From Leifsonia sp. PS1209 (GTDB lineage: Bacteria > Actinomycetota > Actinomycetes > Actinomycetales > Microbacteriaceae), in contig NZ_CP051154.1 in the NCBI RefSeq assembly GCF_012317045.1, positions 2,232,001 to 2,296,000 of the forward strand: a stretch of 64,000 nt of DNA. Reading direction: 5' to 3'. Shown here piece by piece: positions 9,209 to 16,181 of this stretch. The number at the start of each line of letters is the position of its first letter. The first letter of the stretch is position 1. Under the pieces are notes generated by a model. That model worked only from the letters and a program-made list of their open reading frames with translations. It ran no database searches and had not been told where the DNA came from. The translations under genes and the position numbers were made by a program.

Positions 9209-10638
9209 GCGCGTGGCTCCTTGCCGAGGGGTGTCCGTGTGGTCGCCTCCGCCACGATCCTGACGCAGAAGTCGTCGGCCCTGCCGAGGTAGCCCGCCGG
9301 ATCGAGCAGGTCGCTCAGCGTCGTGCCGCCGAGCGCGGCGGCGAGCCGGTCCGCCCCGAGCGTAGCGAGCAGGGAACGCTCGATGGCGCCGGTGTCGCCG
9401 GTGTCGCCGGTGGCCGCATCCCGTGCTGCGGTCATCGCCGCCCGCACGTCACGCGGACCGTCGTGGTCGCCCCGGTCGGCGAGAGCCCGGCCGAGCACGG
9501 CCACGACCCGCTCGCTCAACAGCACGGGACCGGCCAGCCCGAGGTTCTGCCGCATCCGCTCCGGATGCACGCCCAGTCCGCCGGCCAGTTCGGCCGCGAG
9601 TTCCGCAGACACCGCCGCCGAGCGCACGAGCGACCGCAGCGGCGTCCACTCGGCGTGCCAGCCGCCGTCCGAGCGTTCGTCCACGGTCGCGGCGGCGGCG
9701 GCGGTCAGCGCGCCGAGGTCGAGCCCGACCCGCAGCCCCTCCCGCTTGAGCAGGACGGAGAGCACCGGGTTCTGTTTCTGCGGCATCGCGGACGACACCC
9801 CGCGGCCGTCGGCGCGCGGCTCGGACAGTTCTCCGAACTCCGGACGGCTGAGGAGTGCGACGTCCGCGCCGATCACCGCGCACGCCGCCACCGCCTCGGC
9901 CGCCGCTCCTCCGGCGCGCAGCACCGGCCACCGGTTCGTCTGCCAGGGCGCGACCGGCGCGGCCAGCCCGAGGCGTGCGGCCAGAGCATCCACCAGGGCG
10001 AGCGTGTCCACGCCGCGCAGGGTGTCGAGCGACGCCAGCGTGCCCGCCGCGCCACCCCACTGCAGCGGGAGCGTCGGAAGCAGCGCGCTCAGCCGGCTCC
10101 GCGCTGCCGTGATCCCGGCCAGCCAGTGCGCCGCCTTGAGGGCGAAGGTGGACGGCAGCGAGTGCTGCGCGAGCGTCCGCGCGACCATCAGCGTCGACCG
10201 GTGCTCGCCCACCAAGGTCACCAGGGCGTCGGCCGTCGCATCCAGAGCGGACGCGGTCGCAGTGAGCGTCCGAGTGGCGACCAGCAGCAGCGCCGTGTCG
10301 ACGATGTCCTGACTGGTCGCCCCGAGGTGCAGGAACGCCGCGGCCTCCGGCGACCGCTCGGCCGTCGTCGCCCTGAGCCGCGCGAGCAGCGGGATGAGCG
10401 CGTTGCCCCCGCCCGCCGCGTCCGCGGCGATGGCGGCCAGGTCATACCGCTCGACGGCGCAGGCATCCTCGATGACCGGCAGCCAGGCCGCGTCGCCGAT
10501 GCCGTGCTCGACCAGCACCTGCGCCCAGGCGAACTCGGTGTCCAGCATGGCCTGCACCACGGCCAGGTCCGTGCAGAGCGCCGCGCCACCGGATGCCGCT
10601 ACCGCCGGATCGAGGATGCCGACGTCTCCGTCGGTCAT
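9205..10638 (-). CDS. pcaB: 3-carboxy-cis,cis-muconate cycloisomerase
   Basis: Cyclises 3-carboxymuconate to 4-carboxymuconolactone. It belongs to the fumarase/adenylosuccinate lyase fold: the signature loop SAMPQKQNPVLS, the FLHLGATSQDIVDTA helix, and AQHSLPSTFALKAAHWLAG are all present. I start it at the ATG at 10638 (MTDGDVGILDP), giving 477 aa and an ATGA overlap with pcaG; the frame upstream of that is shadow. Bacterial PcaB proteins are usually 350-450 aa, so this is at the long end, with an Ala/Asp-rich C-terminal region. Adenylosuccinate lyase is excluded by context. Confidence 0.93.
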   Translation of the reverse strand: MTDGDVGILDPAVAASGGAALCTDLAVVQAMLDTEFAWAQVLVEHGIGDAAWLPVIEDACAVERYDLAAIAADAAGGGNALIPLLARLRATTAERSPEAAAFLHLGATSQDIVDTALLLVATRTLTATASALDATADALVTLVGEHRSTLMVARTLAQHSLPSTFALKAAHWLAGITAARSRLSALLPTLPLQWGGAAGTLASLDTLRGVDTLALVDALAARLGLAAPVAPWQTNRWPVLRAGGAAAEAVAACAVIGADVALLSRPEFGELSEPRADGRGVSSAMPQKQNPVLSVLLKREGLRVGLDLGALTAAAAATVDERSDGGWHAEWTPLRSLVRSAAVSAELAAELAGGLGVHPERMRQNLGLAGPVLLSERVVAVLGRALADRGDHDGPRDVRAAMTAARDAATGDTGDTGAIERSLLATLGADRLAAALGGTTLSDLLDPAGYLGRADDFCVRIVAEATTRTPLGKEPRA

Positions 10639-11204
10639 CGCCGGTCGCCGCCGAAGTCGATGAACACGGTCTCGTCGTCGCCCTGCAACCGGATGTCGAA
10701 CAGCAGCGAGCCGTCCGGCTCCCGCTCGGCGATCAGCGTGCCTCGCCTGTCCTCCGGCAGCGCGGCGAGGAAGGCGTCTGCGGCGAGCGCCGTCTCGTCG
10801 TCGGGGAGGTATGCGCGGGTGTGCAGCTTGTCGAGGAGTCCTCTGGCGAATACCAGCACGGCGAAGAAGGCGGGCGCGCCCTGCTCGGTCGGTCCGGGTG
10901 TGCGGGTGCTGAAGGTGTAGTGGCCGTCGTCGTCGGTGGCCGCTCGCCCCCATCCGGTGAAGGTGTGGCCGTCCCGGCGGAGGGAGCCGGTGGCGCGGGG
11001 CACTGCTCCGTGCTCGTCGGCCTGCCAGAGTTCGAGGATGGCGTCCTGCACGGGCACGCCCGCTCCGTCGGTGACCGTGCCGTGCAGCCGGATGGTGCCT
11101 GCCGCCCCCGGCGGGGTGAGCTCGGAATCGCCGGCGAACGGGAGGGCGTAGCCGTAGAACGGGCCGACGGTCTGGCCGGGCGTGGGGGCGAGCGCTGTGC
11201 TCAT
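10635..11204 (-). CDS. pcaG: Protocatechuate 3,4-dioxygenase, alpha subunit
   Basis: Non-catalytic partner of PcaH in the iron(III) ring-cleaving dioxygenase. I start it at the ATG at 11204 (MSTALAPTPGQTVGPFYGYAL), giving 189 aa and an ATGA overlap with pcaH; upstream frame is shadow. It has the intradiol dioxygenase beta-sandwich features (IRLHGTVTDGAGVPVQDAILE, ELWQADEHG, HYTFSTRTPGP) but lacks the full Tyr/Tyr/His/His iron set, as expected for the alpha chain. The C-terminus FDIRLQGDDETVFIDF is typical. Confidence 0.94.
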   Translation of the reverse strand: MSTALAPTPGQTVGPFYGYALPFAGDSELTPPGAAGTIRLHGTVTDGAGVPVQDAILELWQADEHGAVPRATGSLRRDGHTFTGWGRAATDDDGHYTFSTRTPGPTEQGAPAFFAVLVFARGLLDKLHTRAYLPDDETALAADAFLAALPEDRRGTLIAEREPDGSLLFDIRLQGDDETVFIDFGGDRR

Positions 11205-12016
11205 TCGTCGTCTCCTTCTGGTTCCATCCAGGTACGCCCCGAGCCGCTGAGCACGATGTCCCAGCTGTACCCGGTCGCCCACTCGTGCGTCGTGACGGCG
11301 TGGTCGTACCGGGCGACGAGCCGGTCGCGCGCCCCCTGGTCGACGATCGACTGGTAGATCGGGTCGAGGGCGAACAGCGGATCGCCGGGGAAGTACATCT
11401 GCGTGATCATCCGCTGGGTGAAGTCCGTGCCGAACAGGGAGAAGTGGATGTGGGCCGGACGCCACGCGTTGTGGTGGTTCTTCCAGGGGTACGGGCCCGG
11501 CTTGATCGTCGTGAAGCGGTAGCTGCCGTCCGCCCCCGTGATGCAGCGTCCCACCCCGGTGAAGTTGGGGTCGAGCGGGGCGGGGTGCTGGTCGCGCTTG
11601 TGGATGTATCGCCCGGCGGAGTTGGCCTGCCAGATCTCCACCAGCTGGCCGCGCACCGGTCTGCCGTCCCCGTCGAGCACCCGGCCGGTCACGACCATCC
11701 GCTCGCCGAGGGGCTCCCCGTTGTGCTGGATGGTGAGGTCGGCCTCGAGCGGGTGCACATCCCGGTGGCCGAACGCGGGCGACCACAGCTCGATGGTCTC
11801 CGGGTCGGTGTGCCGGAGGTCTTTGGTCGGATGGCGCAGCAGGGAGCTGCGGTACGGCGGGAAGTCACGCCGCGTGCCGCGCTCCTCGGGCGTGCCTGCC
11901 GCCCGCCCGTCCGCGTATGCGGCGTGGATGGCCTGGATCTCCGCGCTCAGCTCCGACTGCGGCCGGAGCGGGTTCGGTGGGGTGGGTGGCGTCGTGGGTG
12001 GGGTCGTGGGTGACAT
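11201..12016 (-). CDS. pcaH: Protocatechuate 3,4-dioxygenase, beta subunit
   Basis: Catalytic chain: opens the protocatechuate ring between its hydroxyls to 3-carboxy-cis,cis-muconate. Start ATG at 12016 (MSPTTPPTTPP), preceded by AAAGGA, giving 271 aa. The ferric-iron ligands can be read as Tyr in NSAGRYIHK, Tyr in KPGPYPW and the His pair in RPAHIHFS; the intradiol signature VTGRVLDGDGRPVRGQLVE precedes them. The Thr/Pro-rich N-tail is low complexity. It lies 32 nt after pobA, so both monooxygenase and dioxygenase are probably made from one transcript. Confidence 0.96.
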   Translation of the reverse strand: MSPTTPPTTPPTPPNPLRPQSELSAEIQAIHAAYADGRAAGTPEERGTRRDFPPYRSSLLRHPTKDLRHTDPETIELWSPAFGHRDVHPLEADLTIQHNGEPLGERMVVTGRVLDGDGRPVRGQLVEIWQANSAGRYIHKRDQHPAPLDPNFTGVGRCITGADGSYRFTTIKPGPYPWKNHHNAWRPAHIHFSLFGTDFTQRMITQMYFPGDPLFALDPIYQSIVDQGARDRLVARYDHAVTTHEWATGYSWDIVLSGSGRTWMEPEGDDE

Positions 12017-12048
12017 CGGCGTCCTTTCGTGGAGGAGGGTGTTGCTGG

Positions 12049-13257
12049 TCAGGCGACGGGCTGCGCGACGGCGGCATGCTGCCAGCCGGTGTAGCCTTCC
12101 GCGAGGAACGCCGAGCCTGCGCGGGAGGAGGCGATGGACTCCAGCTCGCCGCGTTGCCTGCGCCTGTCGAAATCGCTCGCGCCCGGCTGCTCGTGCAGGA
12201 GCGTCGTCATCCAGTACGAGAAGTGCTGGCTCTTCCACACCCTGGCCAGAGCACGGTCGCTGTAGCTGTCCACGCCGGACGCGCTCCCGCCGAGCAGCAG
12301 TTCGGCCAGCGCCTCGTGCAGCACTCCCACGTCGGCGAGCGCCAGGTTCAGCCCCTTGGCGCCCGTCGGAGGCACGGTGTGTCCGGCGTCGCCCGCGAGG
12401 AACAGCGAACCGTGCCTGAGTGGTTCGCAGACGAAGCTGCGGAATGGGAGTACGACGCGGTCGGTGATCGGTCCCTCGGCGAGGGAGAAGCCGTTGCCTG
12501 CGACGCGGCTCTGCAGCTCGTCCCAGATGCGTGCGTCACTCCACTGGTCGGCGTCCTCGCCGGGGTCGCACTGGAAGTACATGCGCTGAACGGTCTCGCT
12601 GCGCTGGCTGATGAGCGCGAAGCCGCGGTCCGATGCGGCGTAGATGAGCTCCTCCGCGCTGTGCGGCGCCTCAGTGAGGATGCCGAACCACGCGAATGGG
12701 TACTCACGGAAGTAGCTGCGGCGCTGCGCATCCGGGATCAGCTTGCGGCAGGCGCTGCGCGAGCCGTCGGCGCCGATCACCACGTCGCAGCTCAGCTCGA
12801 CGGCAGAACCGTCGTCCTCGGTGAACACGACGAGCGGATGCGCGTCCGTCACCCCTACCACCGTCACGTCCTGCACCGCGTAGCGCACGTCGCCGCCGTC
12901 GCGTTCGCGGGCGTCGGCGAGGTCGGCGAACACGTCGGTCTGCGGGTAGAGCCACGCCGACTGGCCGACGAGGTCCTGGAAGTCGATCCGGTGGCCGTCG
13001 CCGTCGATGCGCAGTTCGATGCCGTCGTGCCTGTCGCCCTTCTCCAGCACGCGTCGGGAGGCGCCGGACTCCACCAGCATCCGGACGCTGCCGGGTTCCA
13101 GGATGCCCGCACGCACCGTCGCGTGAATCTCGGCCCGTGTGCGCCGCTCGACGACGACGCTGTCGATGCCGTCTCTCGCGAGGAGGTGCGAGAGCATCAG
13201 ACCGGCCGGGCCACCGCCGACGATCGCGACCCTGGTCGATTCTTTGCGCGCTGCCAT
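12049..13257 (-). CDS. pobA: 4-hydroxybenzoate 3-monooxygenase
   Basis: Flavoprotein that hydroxylates 4-hydroxybenzoate to protocatechuate with NAD(P)H and oxygen. Start ATG at 13257 (MAARKESTRVAIVGGGPAG), 402 aa, with a strong AGGAGG upstream. FAD-binding motifs are complete: GGGPAG near the N-terminus, VIGADGSRSACRK, and FLAGDAGHTVPPTGAKGLN. Substrate-contact residues of the Pseudomonas enzyme are matched by ELIYAASDRGFALISQRS, and the TVRAGILEPGSV segment is typical of PobA rather than other aromatic hydroxylases. It is the first gene of the catabolic run and makes the substrate for PcaHG. Confidence 0.95.
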   Translation of the reverse strand: MAARKESTRVAIVGGGPAGLMLSHLLARDGIDSVVVERRTRAEIHATVRAGILEPGSVRMLVESGASRRVLEKGDRHDGIELRIDGDGHRIDFQDLVGQSAWLYPQTDVFADLADARERDGGDVRYAVQDVTVVGVTDAHPLVVFTEDDGSAVELSCDVVIGADGSRSACRKLIPDAQRRSYFREYPFAWFGILTEAPHSAEELIYAASDRGFALISQRSETVQRMYFQCDPGEDADQWSDARIWDELQSRVAGNGFSLAEGPITDRVVLPFRSFVCEPLRHGSLFLAGDAGHTVPPTGAKGLNLALADVGVLHEALAELLLGGSASGVDSYSDRALARVWKSQHFSYWMTTLLHEQPGASDFDRRRQRGELESIASSRAGSAFLAEGYTGWQHAAVAQPVA

Positions 13258-13279
13258 AGCTGCACTCCTCCTGATGGTT

Positions 13280-13296
13280 CTGACGAGTGCGGTCAG
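13280..13296. promoter_or_regulatory. Short inverted repeat upstream of pobA
   Basis: CTGAC (13280-13284) and GTCAG (13292-13296) form a perfect 5-bp dyad with a 7-bp centre, in the 43-bp gap between pobA and the regulator gene at 13301. It could be an operator for the neighbouring PobR-like protein. The dyad is short and may be chance; it does not resemble the paired pca sites. Confidence 0.3.
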
Positions 13297-13300
13297 TTTG

Positions 13301-14089
13301 TCAGGACGGCCGAGCGGCGGAGCGCCCTTCTCGTTCATTGAGAACGGCGAGCGCGTCGACCCGCAGCGCTGCGGTGATCCGCTCAGCACCCTCGGTCAGC
13401 GGCCCGATCACCGCGGCGATCACGGCGAGGTCCCGCGGCACGACCACGCTGAGCGCCGCCACCACCTCGAGCCCTGGCTCGCGCACCGGCACGGAGACCC
13501 CGGCGGTGTCCGGATGCATCATCCCCTCCACGACGGCGTGGCCGCTCGTGCGCACCCCGGCCAGCCGGTGCCGGAGGCCGGGCAGACTCTGCTCCCAGTC
13601 CGCGATGAAGCCCTCCCGCACCGCGCGGTCGGCGAACGCGACGATCGCGTGCCCGGCCGACGACCGGTATGCGGGAAGCCGGGTCGCCGTCGTCGCCGCG
13701 TTCTCCACCGACCCCTCGCCCGCGTAGCACTCGAGGTAGAGCACCTCGTCGCCGTCCGCGGTGAGCACGCCGAGCTGGGTGTTCTGCCCGACCACCCGCT
13801 GCACCTCCTGCATGGCGGGGCGCGCGATCGTGAGCAGGTGCGTGTACGGCGAGCGGGCACGGTGGGCGAGCTCCCAGAGGTCGAGGCCCAGGCCGATCCT
13901 GCCCTGCTCGTCCTTCACCAGCCAGCCGATCGCGCTCAGCTCGGCGACCAGCCGGTGCACGGTCGCCACCGGGAGGTCGGCGAGCCGGGCGATGGCGGTC
14001 GCGTTCATCGGCGGGTGCCCGGAGTCGAGCGTGCTCAGGATGCGGACGAGCCGCGTGATCAGCGACTCCCCCGACGGCGAATTGGCCAC
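13301..14089 (-). CDS. IclR-family regulator (PobR-like)
   Basis: A 262-aa IclR-type protein. I start it at the GTG at 14089, which has AAGGAG five bases upstream; longer in-frame readings only extend into the divergent promoter. The N-terminal winged helix covers about residues 8-70 (ITRLVRILSTL, MNATAIARLADLPVATVHRLVAEL) and the ligand domain follows (LTIARPAMQEVQRVVGQNTQLGVLTADGDEVLYLE, YRSSAGHAIVAFA, SVPVREPGLEVVAALSVVV). It lies between pobA and the importer gene, divergent to the latter, so control of 4-hydroxybenzoate uptake and hydroxylation is the natural inference. Its effector is not predictable from sequence. Confidence 0.82.
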   Translation of the reverse strand: MANSPSGESLITRLVRILSTLDSGHPPMNATAIARLADLPVATVHRLVAELSAIGWLVKDEQGRIGLGLDLWELAHRARSPYTHLLTIARPAMQEVQRVVGQNTQLGVLTADGDEVLYLECYAGEGSVENAATTATRLPAYRSSAGHAIVAFADRAVREGFIADWEQSLPGLRHRLAGVRTSGHAVVEGMMHPDTAGVSVPVREPGLEVVAALSVVVPRDLAVIAAVIGPLTEGAERITAALRVDALAVLNEREGRSAARPS

Positions 14090-14127
14090 GTCGACTCCTT
14101 CCTGCGCGTCCCACCATGCTACGGTGC

Positions 14128-14164
14128 GTTCTGGTGGCGCACGAGCGTGCGCCTGGCGAACATC
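14128..14164. promoter_or_regulatory. Candidate IclR operator in the divergent regulator/importer gap
   Basis: This lies in the 160-bp gap between the minus-strand regulator (starts 14089) and the plus-strand importer (starts 14250). GTTC (14128-14131) and GAAC (14158-14161) again span exactly 34 bp, and 27 of 37 bases match the site at 7978-8014, including the final CTGG-Y-GAACATC. Inside it is a perfect 8-bp dyad GGCGCACG-AG-CGTGCGCC (14136-14153). I infer a binding site for one of the two IclR proteins. Confidence 0.62.
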
Positions 14165-14249
14165 TGTTTGGCCATCGCGTCGCCGTGACGCACGAACCGC
14201 AGCACCACGCACCACCAGTACCACCCCGCATCACAGCAAGGAGGCTCCG

Positions 14250-15482
14250 ATGACGAGCTCACCCCCGTCCACCGCCCGCGTCTGGCCCGTCATCCTCTGC
14301 TGGATCGTGGTGGCGCTCGACGGCTTCGACCTCGTCGTCCTCGGCACGGTCATCCCGACCCTGATCAGTACGGGCGCGCTCGGGTTCGACCCCGGCGGCG
14401 CGACGGCCGTGGCCACAGCGGGGCTCGTCGGGGTCGGGATCGGCGCGCTCGCCGTGGGCCCGCTCACCGACCGCTACGGCAGGCGCGCGACGCTGATCAC
14501 CTGCGTCGCCCTGTTCTCGGTGTTCACGATCGCGGTCGTCGCCGCGCCGAACGTGTTCGTCTTCGGCGCCCTGCGACTGCTCGCCGGGCTGGGGCTCGGG
14601 GCGTGCATCCCGACCGTGCTCGCCTACGTGGGCGAGTTCGCCGGGTCCACCCGCACCGGGCGCTCGACGACGCTGACGATGACCGGCTACCACGCGGGCG
14701 CCGTCCTCACCGCGCTGCTCGCCCTCGCGATCGTGCCGAACTGGCAGCTGATGTTCCTGGTCGGCGGCCTCGCCGGGCTCGTGGTGCTTCCCCTGCTCTG
14801 GTTCACGCTGCCGGAGTCGGCAGCCGTCCTCGCCCGTCGTGCGGACGGAGCAGCCCGGCCGGCGGGGACCGTCGGTGTCCTCGTCCGGCGGCCGTACCTG
14901 CTCGCCAGCATCGGCATCTGGACGGCGTCGTTCATGGGGCTGCTGCTGGTCTACGGCCTCAACACCTGGCTTCCGCAGCTCATGAAGGTCGCCGGCTACG
15001 ACACCGGGGACGCGCTCGGCCTGCTGCTCGTCCTCAACCTGGGCGCCGTCGCCGGGCTCGTGCTCGCCGGAACGCTCGCCGACCGCAACGGCACCAAGCG
15101 CGTCACCCTGGTCTGGTTCTTCCTCGCCGCGGTGTTCCTCGCGCTGCTGAGCATCCGGATGGACGAGGTCGTGCTGCTGTACGCGGCGATCTTCGTCACC
15201 GGCGTCTTCGTGTTCTCCGCGCAGGTGCTCGTCTACGCGTTCGTCAGCCAGCTCTACCCTCCGGAGGTGCGCGGCACGGCGCTCGGCTTCGCCGCGGGCA
15301 TCGGGCGCATCGGCGCCATCGCCGGACCGGCCATCACCGGGGTGCTCGTGACGCTCGACCTGGCGTATCCGGGCGGCTTCTACGTGTTCGCCGTCGCCGC
15401 GCTGATCTCGGTGGCGAGCATCGCGACCGTGCCGGCCGTGATCCGCCGACGGGAGGGGGCGCCGGTCGTCGTCAGCGGCTGA
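14250..15482 (+). CDS. MFS transporter, aromatic acid:proton symporter type (PcaK-like)
   Basis: A 410-aa major facilitator protein with about twelve hydrophobic segments. The first helix carries GFDLVVLG, the aromatic-acid/H+ symporter (AAHS) hallmark in which the Asp is needed for transport, and loop 2-3 has GPLTDRYGRRATL. The second half repeats the loop motif (LADRNGTKRVTL). Start ATG at 14250 follows AAGGAGG. Divergent from the PobR-like gene and next to pobA/pca, it most probably imports 4-hydroxybenzoate or protocatechuate. Its last 11 nt overlap the end of rpe on the other strand. Substrate is inferred from context. Confidence 0.88.
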   Translation: MTSSPPSTARVWPVILCWIVVALDGFDLVVLGTVIPTLISTGALGFDPGGATAVATAGLVGVGIGALAVGPLTDRYGRRATLITCVALFSVFTIAVVAAPNVFVFGALRLLAGLGLGACIPTVLAYVGEFAGSTRTGRSTTLTMTGYHAGAVLTALLALAIVPNWQLMFLVGGLAGLVVLPLLWFTLPESAAVLARRADGAARPAGTVGVLVRRPYLLASIGIWTASFMGLLLVYGLNTWLPQLMKVAGYDTGDALGLLLVLNLGAVAGLVLAGTLADRNGTKRVTLVWFFLAAVFLALLSIRMDEVVLLYAAIFVTGVFVFSAQVLVYAFVSQLYPPEVRGTALGFAAGIGRIGAIAGPAITGVLVTLDLAYPGGFYVFAVAALISVASIATVPAVIRRREGAPVVVSG

Positions 15483-16146
15483 CCGGGTGACTGTGGCGCG
15501 CGGCCGTCTCACGGAGCAGCGCGATCTGCCGCTCGGTGTTCTCCGCCTTGAACACGCTCGATCCCGCCACGAAGGTGTCCGCACCGTTCTCGGCGGCGAC
15601 GGCGATGGTCTCCTCGGTGATCCCGCCGTCGACCTGCAGCCACACGTCGGCGCCCGTCGCATCCACCGCCGCGCGCAGCCTGGCGAGCTTGGGCATGGTC
15701 TCCGGCATGAACGACTGGCCGCCGAAGCCGGGCTCGACGGTCATCACCAGCACCTGGTCGAACTCGGGCAGCAGGTCGAGGTAGTCGTCGACCGGCGTTC
15801 CCGGCTTGAGCGCGATCCCCGCCCGCGCGCCGATCTCGCGCAGGCGCCTGGCGAGCGTGACCGGCTCGGTGGCCGCCTCGGCGTGGAAGGTGACGGAGAA
15901 CGCGCCGAGCTCCGCGTATCCCGGCGCCCAGCGCTCCGGGTCGTCGATCATCAGGTGCACGTCGAGCGGGATCGCGGACACATCCTGGATGCGCCCCACC
16001 ATCTGCGGACCGAACGTCAGGTTCGGCACGAAATGGTTGTCCATCACATCCACGTGCACGAGGTCGGCAGTGGCGATGCGACCGAGGTCACGCTCCAGGT
16101 TGACGAAGTCGGCGGCGAGGATGCTGGGGTTGATCCGGACTGGCAT
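15472..16146 (-). CDS. rpe: Ribulose-phosphate 3-epimerase
   Basis: Interconverts ribulose 5-phosphate and xylulose 5-phosphate in the pentose phosphate pathway. The 224-aa TIM barrel shows INPSILAADF, the metal-site residues in VHVDVMDNHFVPNLTFGP and LDVHLMID, TVEPGFGGQSF, and the phosphate-binding VDGGI and VAGSSVF. It reads away from rsmB in the same direction and ends tail to tail with the importer gene, overlapping it by 11 nt with no room for a terminator between them. Confidence 0.96.
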   Translation of the reverse strand: MPVRINPSILAADFVNLERDLGRIATADLVHVDVMDNHFVPNLTFGPQMVGRIQDVSAIPLDVHLMIDDPERWAPGYAELGAFSVTFHAEAATEPVTLARRLREIGARAGIALKPGTPVDDYLDLLPEFDQVLVMTVEPGFGGQSFMPETMPKLARLRAAVDATGADVWLQVDGGITEETIAVAAENGADTFVAGSSVFKAENTERQIALLRETAARHSHPVSR

Positions 16147-16181
16147 GCCTCCAGCCTACAAAACCGGCGACCCCTGCCGGC

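Noticed and set aside
9205..10953. Longer upstream starts for pcaB, pcaG, pcaH, pcaI and aroB
   Set aside because: The extra N-terminal codons lie inside neighbouring genes and read as shadow sequence; the chosen starts give family-normal N-termini and 4-nt overlaps.
4465..15482. Integrase, transposase or att-site remnants flanking the aromatic cluster
   Set aside because: No such gene or flanking direct repeat was seen by eye; the idea of insertion rests on gene order only.
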